A DNA stretch of 64,000 nucleotides from Eilatimonas milleporae (GCF_003688555.1 NZ_REFR01000010.1:186001-250000); one strand, 5' to 3'; counted from the stretch's first letter, positions 54,150-63,368 are shown. Made by a program: numbers and translations. Notes: generated by a model from the sequence alone, not told the origin.

Positions 54150-56540
54150 ATGCTGCTTGAAGAACTGATCGAGCTGTTTCTGCCGGACACAGTCGACCTG
54201 GTGACGAATGGCGGCCTGCTGACAATCCCCTTTGACGCGCTGGATGGTGCCGTCACCAATGTGGAAATCCGCCTGACCGGTCCGACCGGCATTCTGTTCA
54301 GTGCAGAAGCCGATGACGATGCCCGTGCCGTCATTTTCGACCTGCCGGAATACGCACCCGAAGGCGGATATGTTCTGTCCAAGGTGATCATCACCGTTTT
54401 CCCGGGGGTCAATTTCAGTTTCGACGCGGATGATGTTCTGGGGTCCGCCGCATCCGACACCATTACCGTGGTGAATGATCTTGCCGATGATGTCGGGCCT
54501 GTGATCGCCGGCATCAGCCTGACGGACGCGGTGGTCGATCTGGCGGATACGGACGGGCCGGTTTTTGCATTGGATATGAGCGACGATACCGCCGGGCTGG
54601 CGCGGGCCACGGTGACGCTGCGTGCACCGAACGGTGATCTGATACATGCATCCGCCGATGCGGTGGATGGCGACCTTGTCGATGTGCCTTTTGATTTGGA
54701 CCGGAACAGCCCGGCCGGCACTTACGAAATTATTGAATTACAAGTCAGTGACTTGGCTGGCAATGTTACGGTATTGGATGAGGAAACGCTGTCCGACCGG
54801 ACAGGTCGTTTCTTTGAAGTCGTCAATGAAAGAAGCGATACGACCGCGCCTGCACTGGACGGGGTGAGTTTTCCGGCGCGGCTGTTTATCGACGATGACG
54901 ACTTCGACTTCGACGTGGATATTGACCTGCTGGAAGAGGACGCCGGTGTCACCGCCGTGACTTTGACATTTACCGGCCCTGACGGTGCGGTGCTGGCGGC
55001 CTCGCGGGTGGAAGACGATCCCGGCGATGATTTCGGCCGCAGGGTCAGGCTGGGCGTGGATGCGCCGGACGACACCCCGGTGGGCGATTATGTGCTGTCC
55101 TCCCTGACACTGGTTGATGCGGTGGGCAATGCAAGAACCTACGACACCGCAGAGCTGGAAGAGCTTGGCTTTGCAACGGCGCTGCGTCTTGTCGACCGGT
55201 CCCTGCGCGGCGACGATACGTCGCCGGAGCTGGACAGTCTTGTCCTGCCGTCGGTTCTGGATGTGGCGGGCGGCCAGACCAGTTTTGCCGTGACACTGAC
55301 GGGTGACGATGGCGGTGACGGTCTTGACAGGCTGGCCCTGGTTTTCGACGGCCCGGACGGGGCAGCGCTGCGCCTTGAAGGTGCCGTCTCCGGCACGGCG
55401 GCCACCTTCACCCTTCCCGAGGACAGCGTTGGCGGGACCTATCGCCTGGTATCGGCGACGATATTCGATGCCGCGCGCAACAGCGTGTCGTTTGACGGCG
55501 ATATCCTTGCCGCCGTTGCCGGGGATGGTGTCATGACATTGGACAATCCCCTGGCCGGCGGCGCCGATGCGGACCGCTTGCGCGGCGGCGAAGACGGCGA
55601 CCGGCTGTTCGGCGGTGCCGGCGATGATGTTCTTGTCGGGCTTGCCGGCGATGACCTCGTCGATGCCGGTGAGGGAGACGACGCTGTCTTTGCCGGTGCC
55701 GGCGATCAGGGGCGCGATACGCTTGTCGGTGCCGGGGGCGCGGATGTCCTGGGCGGTGGCGGCGGGAATGATCTGATCATCGGCGGCAATGTGATCAGCC
55801 CGGCCGCCGGGCTGCCGTCGGCGCTTACCCGTGCCGGCAGGGACGGTGCCGATGAAATTTTCGGCGGTGACGGTGATGATACCCTGGTGGGTGGGCATTG
55901 GCAGGAACCGGCCGCGACGGCGGACGGACTGTTCGACCGTCCGGAGGCACGTCTGGACGGTATGGCGGCTGAAACGATCTGGGGCGGCGGCGGAGACGAT
56001 CTGCTGTTCGGCGGTGGTGGCCATGACCAGTTGGGGGGCGGTGTTGGTGCCGATGAGATCATCGCCGGCGGCGGGGACGATGTCCTTTATGGCGGCCGGG
56101 GCGACGGCGCCGCGTCCGGGCCTAACGACACATTGGACGGCGGCAACGGCAATGATCTGATTTTTGCGTCCGGCGGAGACGACCTGATCCTCGGCGGGGC
56201 GGATGACGATGAATTGTTCAATGGCGGCGGTGGCCGCGACACATTATGGGGCGGTCCCGGGGATGACCGGCTTGCCGGCGGAGGGGGACGTGACGATTTT
56301 ATTTTCGGCACGGACAATGGCCACGACAGGGTGGACGATTTTGACGTGGATGAGGACCGTTTGATTTTGAATGCGTTTTCAGACCGGTTTGCAGGCAGTG
56401 CCGGCGTTGTCGGGTCCATGGAACTGGCGAATGTCGACGGTGTTTTCGGCGTGCGGCTTGATCTGGCCGAAGGGCAGAGCCTGTTTTTCACCGGCCTGAC
56501 GCCGACAGATTTCCTGTCAGCGGACATTGTGATCGGATAG
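54150..56540 (+). CDS. RTX calcium-binding protein with four Ig-like repeats (probable secreted adhesin)
   Basis: The 796-residue acidic protein (ATG after AGAGGGG) has no Sec signal. Residues 8-108, 114-223, 229-333 and 355-455 are four divergent copies of an Ig-like beta-sandwich; each closes with a line such as SPAGTYEIIELQVSDLAGN or TPVGDYVLSSLTLVDAVGN. Residues 465-720 are RTX nonapeptides (GGAGDDVLVG, GGDGDDTLVGG, GGGGDDLLFGG), which bind calcium. The end, DDFIFGTDNGHDRVDDFDVDEDRLIL then a short hydrophobic tail (described in parts), is typical of type I secretion signals. No enzyme domain and no type I secretion genes are nearby. It is probably an adhesin or matrix protein. Confidence 0.8.
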   Translation: MLLEELIELFLPDTVDLVTNGGLLTIPFDALDGAVTNVEIRLTGPTGILFSAEADDDARAVIFDLPEYAPEGGYVLSKVIITVFPGVNFSFDADDVLGSAASDTITVVNDLADDVGPVIAGISLTDAVVDLADTDGPVFALDMSDDTAGLARATVTLRAPNGDLIHASADAVDGDLVDVPFDLDRNSPAGTYEIIELQVSDLAGNVTVLDEETLSDRTGRFFEVVNERSDTTAPALDGVSFPARLFIDDDDFDFDVDIDLLEEDAGVTAVTLTFTGPDGAVLAASRVEDDPGDDFGRRVRLGVDAPDDTPVGDYVLSSLTLVDAVGNARTYDTAELEELGFATALRLVDRSLRGDDTSPELDSLVLPSVLDVAGGQTSFAVTLTGDDGGDGLDRLALVFDGPDGAALRLEGAVSGTAATFTLPEDSVGGTYRLVSATIFDAARNSVSFDGDILAAVAGDGVMTLDNPLAGGADADRLRGGEDGDRLFGGAGDDVLVGLAGDDLVDAGEGDDAVFAGAGDQGRDTLVGAGGADVLGGGGGNDLIIGGNVISPAAGLPSALTRAGRDGADEIFGGDGDDTLVGGHWQEPAATADGLFDRPEARLDGMAAETIWGGGGDDLLFGGGGHDQLGGGVGADEIIAGGGDDVLYGGRGDGAASGPNDTLDGGNGNDLIFASGGDDLILGGADDDELFNGGGGRDTLWGGPGDDRLAGGGGRDDFIFGTDNGHDRVDDFDVDEDRLILNAFSDRFAGSAGVVGSMELANVDGVFGVRLDLAEGQSLFFTGLTPTDFLSADIVIG

Positions 56541-56569
56541 CAAGCCCATCCTGTAAGCAGCTGTCTAGC

Positions 56570-56604
56570 AAAAAGGGCGGCACCCGGTTATCGGGTGCCG
56601 CCCT
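56570..56604 (-). terminator. Terminator of the rpsF-rpsR-rplI operon
   Basis: AGGGCGGCACCCG (56574-56586) and CGGGTGCCGCCCT (56592-56604) form a perfect 13-bp stem with a 5-nt loop. On the minus strand a run of five Ts follows (A-run 56570-56574). It ends the ribosomal protein operon about 35 nt after rplI and may also stop the RTX gene on the other strand. Confidence 0.9.
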
Positions 56605-56638
56605 GATCGCAAATATTTGTCTTAAAACCGTACAGGCT

Positions 56639-57268
56639 TCAGACCGTCTCTGTATCCTGATCGGCGGTTTCGGCCGTTTCGCCGCTGTCGGCGTCGTCGG
56701 TTTCCTGTTCGCCAGCCGCCAGGTCTTCGGCCTCTTCGACATCGTCCTCATAGGAGACTTCGTCTTCGAGGTCGTCCATTGCCACCACGGCGGCACCGGT
56801 CTCAAACTGGGTTTCCGCTTCCTCAAGGGAACGGGCCACATTGACGGCGACAGTCACGACCACCTCCGGGTGCAGACGTATGGCGACGTCATGCAGGCCC
56901 AGCGTCTTGATCGCGCGGTTCAGGATAACCTGAGTGCGGGCGATGGTGGCGCCGGCCTCGGTCACGGCATCGGAAATATCGCGGCTTGAAACCGAACCGT
57001 ACAGTTGGCCGGATTCACCGGCGGCACGGATCATGACCACTTTCAGGTCGGCCATTTGCGCGGCGACGACCTCGGCTTCCTCGCGGCGTTGCAGGTTTTC
57101 GGTTTCCAGTTGTGCACGCTGTGCCTCGAAAACCGCCTTGTTGCTGTCCGTTGCGCGCAGGGCTTTTTTCTGCGGCAGCAGGAAATTGCGGGCAAAGCCG
57201 TCCTTAACCGTGACGATATCGCCCATCTGGCCAAGTTTCTCGACCCGTTCCAGAAGAATGACTTGCAT
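56639..57268 (-). CDS. rplI: 50S ribosomal protein L9, with acidic C-terminal extension
   Basis: A 209-residue L9, about 60 longer than the E. coli protein. The N-terminal rRNA-binding domain ([19 protein letters not shown], with [16 protein letters not shown]) and the C-terminal domain after the long helix ([19 protein letters not shown]) are complete. The extra tail (from about residue 165) is almost all Glu, Asp, Ala and Thr ([16 protein letters not shown]). Tails of this kind are seen in other alphaproteobacterial L9 proteins. AGGAGACGG precedes the ATG. Last in the S6-S18-L9 operon. Confidence 0.97.
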   Translation of the reverse strand: MQVILLERVEKLGQMGDIVTVKDGFARNFLLPQKKALRATDSNKAVFEAQRAQLETENLQRREEAEVVAAQMADLKVVMIRAAGESGQLYGSVSSRDISDAVTEAGATIARTQVILNRAIKTLGLHDVAIRLHPEVVVTVAVNVARSLEEAETQFETGAAVVAMDDLEDEVSYEDDVEEAEDLAAGEQETDDADSGETAETADQDTETV

Positions 57269-57291
57269 TTCCGTCTCCTCTTTTACGGGGG

Positions 57292-57519
57292 TTACTGAAC
57301 GACGAACGGCAGGAGCGCGATGTTGCGCGCCCGCTTGATCGCACGCGCCAGTTCACGCTGTTTCTTGGCGGAAACGGCGGAAATACGGCTTGGAACGATC
57401 TTGCCCCGTTCGGACACATAGCGCTGAAGCAGCTTTACATCCTTGTAATCGATCTTGGGGGCGTTATCGCCGGAAAACGGGCAGGTTTTGCGGCGGCGGA
57501 AAAACGGACGTTGTGCCAT
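57292..57519 (-). CDS. rpsR: 30S ribosomal protein S18
   Basis: The 75-residue protein matches S18 over its whole length: [41 protein letters not shown], and the C-terminal [20 protein letters not shown]. It binds the platform of the small subunit beside S6. Its ATG shares one base with the rpsF stop codon (TAATG), so it is translated with S6. Operon member. Confidence 0.98.
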   Translation of the reverse strand: MAQRPFFRRRKTCPFSGDNAPKIDYKDVKLLQRYVSERGKIVPSRISAVSAKKQRELARAIKRARNIALLPFVVQ

Positions 57520-57935
57520 TAGCGTGCCTCCCTCTTCTCGAAGCGGCCACCCCGGTCGCCCCTATCACCTCTGTCACGGTCACCGCGCGGGCCGCCGCGG
57601 CGGTCGCGTTCGGCTTTGCTGCGCAGAACGATGGAAGGGCCTTCCTCGATTTCGTCGACCCGGACAGTCATGTAGCGGATGATGTCATCATGCAGACGCG
57701 CCCTGCGCTCCAGCTCGCTCAGGGTGCCGGCGGGAGCGTCGATGTTCAAAAGGACATAATGCCCTTTGCGGTTTTTCTTGATTTTGTAGGCCAGATTTTT
57801 CAGGCCCCAATATTCATTCTTTGCGACCTTGCCGCCGTTTTCTTCCACGATGCCGGTAAATTCGGCCGTGATGCTTTCCACCTGCGAGGCATTGATGTCC
57901 TGCCGCGCGATGAAAATGTGCTCGTAAAAAGCCAT
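57519..57935 (-). CDS. rpsF: 30S ribosomal protein S6
   Basis: The product is 138 residues from the ATG at 57935 ([17 protein letters not shown] upstream). An earlier ATG at 57947 would include that ribosome site in the coding region and is unlikely. The ferredoxin-like fold signatures are [37 protein letters not shown] and RHDDIIRYM-like ([16 protein letters not shown]). The tail is Arg/Gly/Asp-rich ([17 protein letters not shown]), an extension common in Alphaproteobacteria. It is first in the S6-S18-L9 operon. Confidence 0.97.
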   Translation of the reverse strand: MAFYEHIFIARQDINASQVESITAEFTGIVEENGGKVAKNEYWGLKNLAYKIKKNRKGHYVLLNIDAPAGTLSELERRARLHDDIIRYMTVRVDEIEEGPSIVLRSKAERDRRGGPRGDRDRGDRGDRGGRFEKREAR

Positions 57936-58282
57936 TTCCGTCTCCATATACGCTGATCGCTCGTCCCATCCCCGGTCAGGACCCGTTCTAATTTCGGGGC
58001 CACTGTCAGTGGATAATGACGCCTCCAGCTTGCTCCAGAATGCCTGCCCGCAACCCCGGCATATTGATCCGGGCTGCGGCGCAGGACGCGGCTATATACC
58101 GTCGGTCTTCCCGAAGGGCAAGAGAAAAGCACGGCTTCAAGGGCACTGGCCCCACGCCTGTCCGGCCTTTCCTTGCAACCGCCGACTGGCTGTGCCATGT
58201 CCGGTGCGGGCTGTCCGTGGCCGCATGTGTCGCGGACGGAACAGTATCCTGCGAATTTATACCGATCATGAGGGGGATCAGC
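57936..58282. other. Divergent intergenic region between rpsF and fabD
   Basis: This 347-nt gap carries the promoters of the ribosomal operon (left) and of the fab cluster (right). A perfect palindrome CCACTGTCAGTGG lies at 58000-58012, and CTATATA at 58091-58097 is a plausible -10 region. The open frame that reads through from 58016 into fabD has no ribosome site and Arg/Pro/Cys-rich composition, so I treat it as non-coding. Confidence 0.4.
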
Positions 58283-59218
58283 ATGCGGGCTTTCGTTTTT
58301 CCCGGACAGGGCAGCCAGTTTGTCGGTATGGGACGCGACCTTGCCGACGGTCATGCCGCCGCCCGCGAGGTGTTTGAGGAAGTGGACGACGCGCTTGACC
58401 AGAAACTCAGCCATCTCATGTGGGAAGGGCCGGACGATACGTTGCGCCTGACGGAAAACACCCAACCGGCACTGATGGCGCACTCGCTGGCCGTGATCCG
58501 GGTGCTGGCCTCGGACGGGAAGGTGCTGACGGATATGGCCAGCCACGTGGCGGGGCACTCTCTCGGAGAATATTCGGCCCTGGCCGCTGCCGGGGCTCTC
58601 AGCCTGTCCGATACGGCGCGCCTGCTGAAGCGGCGCGGACAGGCCATGCAGGCCGCCGTTCCCGTCGGGCAGGGGGCGATGGCCGCCTTGCTCGGCCTGG
58701 ATCTGGAAACCGTACGGACGGTGGCGGAAGAGGCCGCCGGCGCCGAGGTCTGTGTCGCGGCCAATGATAACGCCGACGGTCAGGTGGTCGTATCAGGGCA
58801 CAAGGCCGCCGTTGAACGTGCCATTGATATCGCCAAGGCGCGCGGGGCAAAGCGGGGCGTTCTGTTGCCGGTGTCCGCGCCTTTTCACTGTCCCCTGATG
58901 CAGCCGGCCGCCGATGCCATGGCCGATGCGCTGTCTGGTACCGAGATTAACCAGCCGTCCGTCCCGGTTGTCGCCAATGTGACCGCGATGCCCGTCAGCG
59001 ATCCGTCACACATCCGCGAATTGCTGGTCGAGCAGGTGACGGCGCCGGTGCGCTGGCGGGAAACGGTGGCCGGTTTTGCCGGCCTCGGTGTCGACACGGT
59101 GGTTGAAGCCGGCGCCGGCAAGGTACTCAGCGGCCTTGCCAGGCGGATCAACCGCGATCTTGCAACCATATCATTGCAGGGGCCGGACGACGTCGAGGCT
59201 TTTGCCGCCGCACTGTAA
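58283..59218 (+). CDS. fabD: Malonyl-CoA:ACP transacylase
   Basis: This 311-residue enzyme loads malonyl groups onto AcpP. The start (MRAFVFPGQGSQFVGMGRDL) follows GAGGGGG. The catalytic serine is in AGHSLGEYSALAAAG, the malonate-binding Arg region is MQAAVPVGQGAMAALLG, and the His is in SAPFHCPLM. Upstream in-frame sequence is not part of the protein. It opens the cluster fabD-fabG-acpP-fabF, with fabG 12 nt downstream. It uses malonyl-CoA made by acetyl-CoA carboxylase, whose accBC genes are at 20.8-22.6 kb. Confidence 0.97.
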   Translation: MRAFVFPGQGSQFVGMGRDLADGHAAAREVFEEVDDALDQKLSHLMWEGPDDTLRLTENTQPALMAHSLAVIRVLASDGKVLTDMASHVAGHSLGEYSALAAAGALSLSDTARLLKRRGQAMQAAVPVGQGAMAALLGLDLETVRTVAEEAAGAEVCVAANDNADGQVVVSGHKAAVERAIDIAKARGAKRGVLLPVSAPFHCPLMQPAADAMADALSGTEINQPSVPVVANVTAMPVSDPSHIRELLVEQVTAPVRWRETVAGFAGLGVDTVVEAGAGKVLSGLARRINRDLATISLQGPDDVEAFAAAL

Positions 59219-59230
59219 GGAGATACACGA

Positions 59231-59968
59231 ATGTTCAGTCTTGAAGGCAAAACCGCCCTGATCACAGGCGCCACCGGCGGTATCGGCGCGGCGATTGCCG
59301 GGGCACTGCATGCCGCCGGCGCCACCGTCGGTCTATCGGGTACGCGCGAGGGCAAATTGCGTGAACTGGCGGAAAACCTTGGCGAGGGTGCCCATGTTCT
59401 GCCGGCGGATCTCTCGGACCGTGCCGGCGTGGACCTGTTGGCGAAACAGGCGGCCGAGACCATGGGGCGGGTCGATATTCTGGTCAACAATGCGGGGATT
59501 ACCCGCGACAATCTCGCTTTGCGCATGAAGGACGATGACTGGGACAGCGTTCTTCAGGTCAATCTGGAATCCGCCTTTCGTCTGTCCCGTGGATGCCTGC
59601 GGGCGATGATGAAGGCCCGGTTCGGACGCATCATCAACATTACCTCCGTGGTGGGTACGACCGGCAATCCGGGGCAGGCCAATTATGCCGCCGCCAAGGC
59701 GGGCCTCGTGGGGCTGTCCAAATCCCTGGCACAGGAGGTGGCAAGCCGTGGCATCACCGTCAACTGTATTGCGCCCGGTTTTATCGTCACACCCATGACC
59801 GATGCTCTCACCGACGATCAGAAAGGCGCGATCACGGCCAATATTCCATCGGGCCGTCTGGGCAGTCCGGACGATATCGCGGCGGCTGTTCTGTACATCG
59901 CCAGCGATGAAGCCGGATATGTCACCGGCCAGACATTGCACGTCAATGGCGGCATGGTCATGATCTGA
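59231..59968 (+). CDS. fabG: 3-oxoacyl-ACP reductase
   Basis: The 245-residue short-chain dehydrogenase uses NADPH to reduce beta-ketoacyl-ACP. The Rossmann motif is TGATGGIGAAIAG, followed by NNAGITRDNLALRM. The catalytic triad is Ser in ITSVVGTTGNPGQ, Tyr and Lys in YAAAKAG. The C-terminal IPSGRLGSPDDIAAAVLYIAS and VTGQTLHVNGGM are standard. AAGGAGA precedes the ATG. It belongs to the fab cluster and sits 12 nt after fabD. Confidence 0.97.
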   Translation: MFSLEGKTALITGATGGIGAAIAGALHAAGATVGLSGTREGKLRELAENLGEGAHVLPADLSDRAGVDLLAKQAAETMGRVDILVNNAGITRDNLALRMKDDDWDSVLQVNLESAFRLSRGCLRAMMKARFGRIINITSVVGTTGNPGQANYAAAKAGLVGLSKSLAQEVASRGITVNCIAPGFIVTPMTDALTDDQKGAITANIPSGRLGSPDDIAAAVLYIASDEAGYVTGQTLHVNGGMVMI

Positions 59969-60318
59969 CGGCGGGACGGCCGCCTGAAGCGCCGTTTTGC
60001 ACGCGTGCCGTGATTTGCCTGGCGGGGCTGTAACAGAAGCTTCTCAAGCCCGGTATTCTGTGTTACCAGCGGGCCAAGGTTGGAAGGGATGTCAGTAAAG
60101 CCGGGGGTCGCCCCGGTGAACAGGCTTGACAAACGGGCTTCACTTACGCCTTTACCAACACATATATATGCCGGCTCCGGGTTGGTGCATGTTCATGACA
60201 ACGGGCATGGAAAACCCGCACCTCTCACGGGGTATCTGCCGCCGTTGCAGAGTGGCGTAGCAGTTGATACGAACGAATTATCTGGCCCCGGGTGGGCGAA
60301 ACAGCGAAGGGAAGAGCA
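59969..60318. other. Intergenic region between fabG and acpP
   Basis: A 350-nt gap without a convincing gene. An imperfect hairpin (about 60026-60072: CTGTAACAGAA with TTCTGTGTTACCAG) lies near its start but has no T-tract. The second half is the likely acpP promoter and leader; acpP is usually highly expressed from its own promoter. An AT-rich ACATATATATG lies at 60160-60170. Confidence 0.4.
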
Positions 60319-60552
60319 ATGAGCGACATTGCCGACAAGGTGAAAAAAATTGTAGTCGAACACCTGGGCGTCGACGAAGACAAAGTTAGTGCAACCGCCA
60401 GCTTTATTGATGACCTGGGCGCGGACAGCCTTGATACGGTCGAGCTTGTCATGGCTTTTGAAGAGGAGTTCGGGATCGAAATTCCGGATGAAGCGGCTGA
60501 AAAGATTCAGACTGTCAAAGACGCGATCGACTTTATCAACGAAAACGCCTGA
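60319..60552 (+). CDS. acpP: Acyl carrier protein
   Basis: The 77-residue acidic helical protein carries growing acyl chains on phosphopantetheine. The modified serine is in [20 protein letters not shown]. The ATG at 60319 follows AAGGGAAGAG, and the N-terminus [17 protein letters not shown] is typical. Length equals E. coli AcpP. It sits between fabG and fabF, with its own probable promoter upstream and a strong terminator downstream, so its mRNA is a short separate unit. Confidence 0.98.
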   Translation: MSDIADKVKKIVVEHLGVDEDKVSATASFIDDLGADSLDTVELVMAFEEEFGIEIPDEAAEKIQTVKDAIDFINENA

Positions 60553-60629
60553 CACGGACCGCACGGTCCCGGAACCGCCTGCGGGCAGGCATTCGGGGCC
60601 GCGAAAACCGTCAGGACGATAACCGCTTC

Positions 60630-60674
60630 AGGGCAACAGACGCACCGTTTGGGTTGACTGTTGCCCTTTTTATT
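60630..60674 (+). terminator. Rho-independent terminator after acpP
   Basis: AGGGCAACAG (60630-60639) and CTGTTGCCCT (60658-60667) form a perfect 10-bp stem with an 18-nt loop, followed by TTTTATTT. It lies about 80 nt after acpP and separates it from fabF. Confidence 0.8.
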
Positions 60675-60867
60675 TCGACATACGTCTATTAGGGGCGTGA
60701 TTGGGGTGCCTGTGACCGGCCTGTGGTTGGCCCGTGATGGGTTTGGCCGGCGATGGGGATGAAGGGGCCTGATTTTTCAAGGGGCCGTTCGCACCGGCAC
60801 CCGAATGAATATGGGGCGCCGCGATGGATACCGGATTGCCCGGTCCGGCGTTAAAGGGAGACGTTTG
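60675..60867. other. Probable fabF promoter region
   Basis: Beyond the acpP terminator there are about 190 G/T-rich nt before fabF, with no credible gene. The strong terminator implies a separate fabF promoter here, but I cannot point to clear -35 and -10 boxes. Confidence 0.3.
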
Positions 60868-62139
60868 ATGAGACGCGTAGTTGTGACCGGTATGGGGATG
60901 GTCTCGCCGCTTGGTGACGGCATAGACACCACCTGGGAGCGCCTGGTCAACGGCGAATCCGGTGCCGATACCATCGCCAAATTTGATGCAAGCGAATTTC
61001 CCTGCACCATCGGCTGCGAAGTCAAGTTCGGTGACGGTACCGACGGCACCTTCAATCCCGAAAAATGGATCACGGAAAAAGAGCGCCGCCGTGTCGATGA
61101 TTTTATCGTCTTTGCCCTCGCCGCTGCGGGGCAGGCCGTCGAGGATGCCGGATGGACCGACCCGGGCGAGGAAGCGTGTGAGCGCACCGGGGTGCTGATC
61201 GGTGCCGGCATCGGCGGTCTCAGCTGGATTGCCGATACCTCGGTACTTCTGGAGGAGCGCGGGCGCAAGCGGGTCAGTCCGCACTTTATCGCCGGATCGA
61301 TCATCAATCTGGCCTCCGGACAGGTTTCGATCAAATACGGATACAAGGGACCGAACCACGCCGTGGTCACGGCCTGTGCCACGGGGACCCATGCCATTGG
61401 CGATGCGGCGCGCATGATTGCCCTGGAGGATGCCGATGTCATGATCGCGGGCGGGGCCGAGGCGTCCATCTGCCGTATCGGCCTTGCCGGATTTTCCCAG
61501 GCGCGGGCGCTGTCGACCGGTTTCAACGATACGCCGAAAGCCGCGTCCCGGCCTTGGGATCAGGGTCGTGACGGCTTTGTCATGGGCGAGGGCGCCGGTG
61601 TTGTCGTTCTGGAAGAGCTGGAGCATGCCAAGGCACGCGGGGCGAAAATCTATGCCGAGATCGTCGGCTACGGCATGTCGGGCGATGCCCATCATGTGAC
61701 CGCCCCGGACCCGAAAGGTGGCGGTGCCTTTCGCGCCATGCAGGCGGCGATGAAACGCGCCAGGATGAATCCGGAGGATCTCGGCTATATCAACGCCCAT
61801 GGGACCTCCACCCCGCTGGGCGACGAGATCGAGTTTGCCGCCGTGAAACGCCTGCTGGGCGATGCGGCGGGCCAGGTGTCCATGTCGTCGACCAAATCGG
61901 CCATAGGCCACCTTTTGGGGGCCGCGGGCGCGGTGGAGGCGATTTTTGCCATCCAATCCGTGCGCACCGGTGTTGTGCCACCGACCCTGAACCTGGACAA
62001 TCCGGCGGAAAGCTGTACGGGGATCGACCTGGTGCCGCATAAAGCGCGTGAGCGTACCGTCAGGGCCGCTCTGTCCAATTCCTTCGGGTTTGGCGGTACC
62101 AATGCGACGCTGGTCGTGCGGGATTATGCCGGAAACTGA
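60868..62139 (+). CDS. fabF: 3-oxoacyl-ACP synthase II
   Basis: A 423-residue condensing enzyme that elongates acyl-ACP and sets unsaturated chain length. The ATG at 60868 follows GGGAGAC and starts MRRVVVTGMGMVSPLGDG. The Cys-His-His triad is VTACATGTHAIGDA, NAHGTSTPLGD and KSAIGHLLGAAGAVE; the gatekeeping SNSFGFGGTNATLV is present. Length is typical of FabF, not FabB. mltG follows with a 57-nt gap, so the two may be co-transcribed. Confidence 0.97.
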   Translation: MRRVVVTGMGMVSPLGDGIDTTWERLVNGESGADTIAKFDASEFPCTIGCEVKFGDGTDGTFNPEKWITEKERRRVDDFIVFALAAAGQAVEDAGWTDPGEEACERTGVLIGAGIGGLSWIADTSVLLEERGRKRVSPHFIAGSIINLASGQVSIKYGYKGPNHAVVTACATGTHAIGDAARMIALEDADVMIAGGAEASICRIGLAGFSQARALSTGFNDTPKAASRPWDQGRDGFVMGEGAGVVVLEELEHAKARGAKIYAEIVGYGMSGDAHHVTAPDPKGGGAFRAMQAAMKRARMNPEDLGYINAHGTSTPLGDEIEFAAVKRLLGDAAGQVSMSSTKSAIGHLLGAAGAVEAIFAIQSVRTGVVPPTLNLDNPAESCTGIDLVPHKARERTVRAALSNSFGFGGTNATLVVRDYAGN

Positions 62140-62196
62140 GGATTGCCGCAGGCACTGTCCGGAACCTGACGGAGCGGGTGCGGCAAAGGACGTTCC

Positions 62197-63219
62197 ATGA
62201 CTGCGTCGCCCCCGCCCCGTGCCCTGAAAACCGTCAGTCTTTTGCGGCATATGATGGCGTCGGTCACCGTTCTGGCGGGGTCTTTTCTCTGTATTGTCTG
62301 TGTTGCGGCAGCCCTGTTCACACAGTGGTCGGCCCAGGGTTTTTCCGGACGCGCGGGAAGCCTGATCTATCTGCCGCCGGGCGGCGGAACCCATGATGTC
62401 GCGCGGGAAGCGGTGCGGGCCGGTCTGGCCCGCCGGTCCTGGCATGTTCGTCTGACCGTCCGTCTGAAAGGGTGGGACCGTGCCCTTCAGGCCGGGGAAT
62501 ATGAACTGGTATCGGGGCAGAGCCTGGCCGGTCTTTTGACGGACATGGTGGACGGTCGCCGTTTCAAAAGGCGTCTGGCCGTGCCCGAAGGCCTGACCAG
62601 CGCTGTTGTGATGGATTTGATCCGCAACAGCGAAGGCGTCGTTGCCCCCTATGGCGATTTGCCGGCGGAAGGCAGCCTTCTGCCGGACACCTATTTCTAC
62701 GAGCGCGGCGATACCGGCGCGGCATTGCTGGACCGTATGCGGGGTGCTTTGACGGATACACTGCAACGCCTGTGGACCCAGCGGCATTATGACCTGCCGA
62801 TTGCCACACCGCGCGAAGCGGTCATTCTGGCCTCTATCGTGGAAAGGGAAACCGGTGTGGCGCATGAGCGTCCGCTGGTCGCCGCCGTATTCGTCAACCG
62901 TCTGAGGGCGGGCATGCGCCTTCAGTCCGATCCGACAGTGATCTACGGCCTGGACAGAACCGGCGATATCGGCCGGCCGCTGAGCCGGCGGGACCTCGCC
63001 GGCGAAACACCCTACAATACCTATCGCATACGCGGTCTGCCGCCGACACCGATCGCCAATCCGGGGCGCGCGGCCCTTGCCGCCGTTCTGGATCCGGCAC
63101 CGGTCGATTATCTTTACTTTGTCGCGGATGGTACCGGGGGACACGCTTTTGCCCGCACGCTCGAAGACCACAACCGCAATGTTGCCCGCTGGCGTCAAGT
63201 GGAGCGCAACCAGCGGTGA
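62197..63219 (+). CDS. mltG: Endolytic murein transglycosylase
   Basis: The 340-residue inner-membrane protein cuts nascent glycan strands and helps set their length. It has one N-terminal helix (VLAGSFLCIVCVAAALF), a LysM-like region, and the YceG/MltG catalytic domain: EGSLLPDTYFYERG, the catalytic Glu in VILASIVERETGV, RLQSDPTVIYGL and TPYNTYRIRGLPPTPIANPG. The end YFVADGTGGHAFARTLEDHN is standard. The ATG is preceded by AAAGGA. It lies between fabF and yicC, the normal alphaproteobacterial order. Confidence 0.96.
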   Translation: MTASPPPRALKTVSLLRHMMASVTVLAGSFLCIVCVAAALFTQWSAQGFSGRAGSLIYLPPGGGTHDVAREAVRAGLARRSWHVRLTVRLKGWDRALQAGEYELVSGQSLAGLLTDMVDGRRFKRRLAVPEGLTSAVVMDLIRNSEGVVAPYGDLPAEGSLLPDTYFYERGDTGAALLDRMRGALTDTLQRLWTQRHYDLPIATPREAVILASIVERETGVAHERPLVAAVFVNRLRAGMRLQSDPTVIYGLDRTGDIGRPLSRRDLAGETPYNTYRIRGLPPTPIANPGRAALAAVLDPAPVDYLYFVADGTGGHAFARTLEDHNRNVARWRQVERNQR

Positions 63220-63221
63220 AA

Positions 63222-63244
63222 CATATGTATGCGTCATGCATATG
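63222..63244 (+). repeat. Hairpin 3' of mltG
   Basis: CATATGTATG and CATGCATATG form a 10-bp stem with one G-U pair around a CGT loop, just after the mltG stop. A T-run comes 18 nt further on, too far for a classical terminator, but the shape suggests an RNA end or a binding site. Confidence 0.4.
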
Positions 63245-63255
63245 TCCGAGAAAAA

Positions 63256-63295
63256 CCCCTGTTTTTTCCCATTGCCCTCTGTTTTTTCCCACTGC
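63256..63295. repeat. Tandem 20-bp repeat upstream of yicC
   Basis: Two adjoining 20-bp units, CCCCTGTTTTTTCCCATTGC (63256-63275) and CCTCTGTTTTTTCCCACTGC (63276-63295), agree at 18 of 20 positions. They directly precede a TATAGT (63302-63307) that may be the yicC -10 box. The 20-bp period, nearly two helical turns, suggests a doubled binding site. Confidence 0.6.
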
Positions 63296-63368
63296 AATGA
63301 CTATAGTGCGCGGCACTTTCCAGCGCGTCGCCCGAGACGCACGGCCTGCGATACGAGGAGACCTTGGC

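Noticed and set aside
58016-58282. N-terminal extension of fabD
   Set aside because: The in-frame extension lacks a ribosome site and has non-protein-like composition, while MRAFVFPGQGSQ with GAGGGGG is the normal family start.
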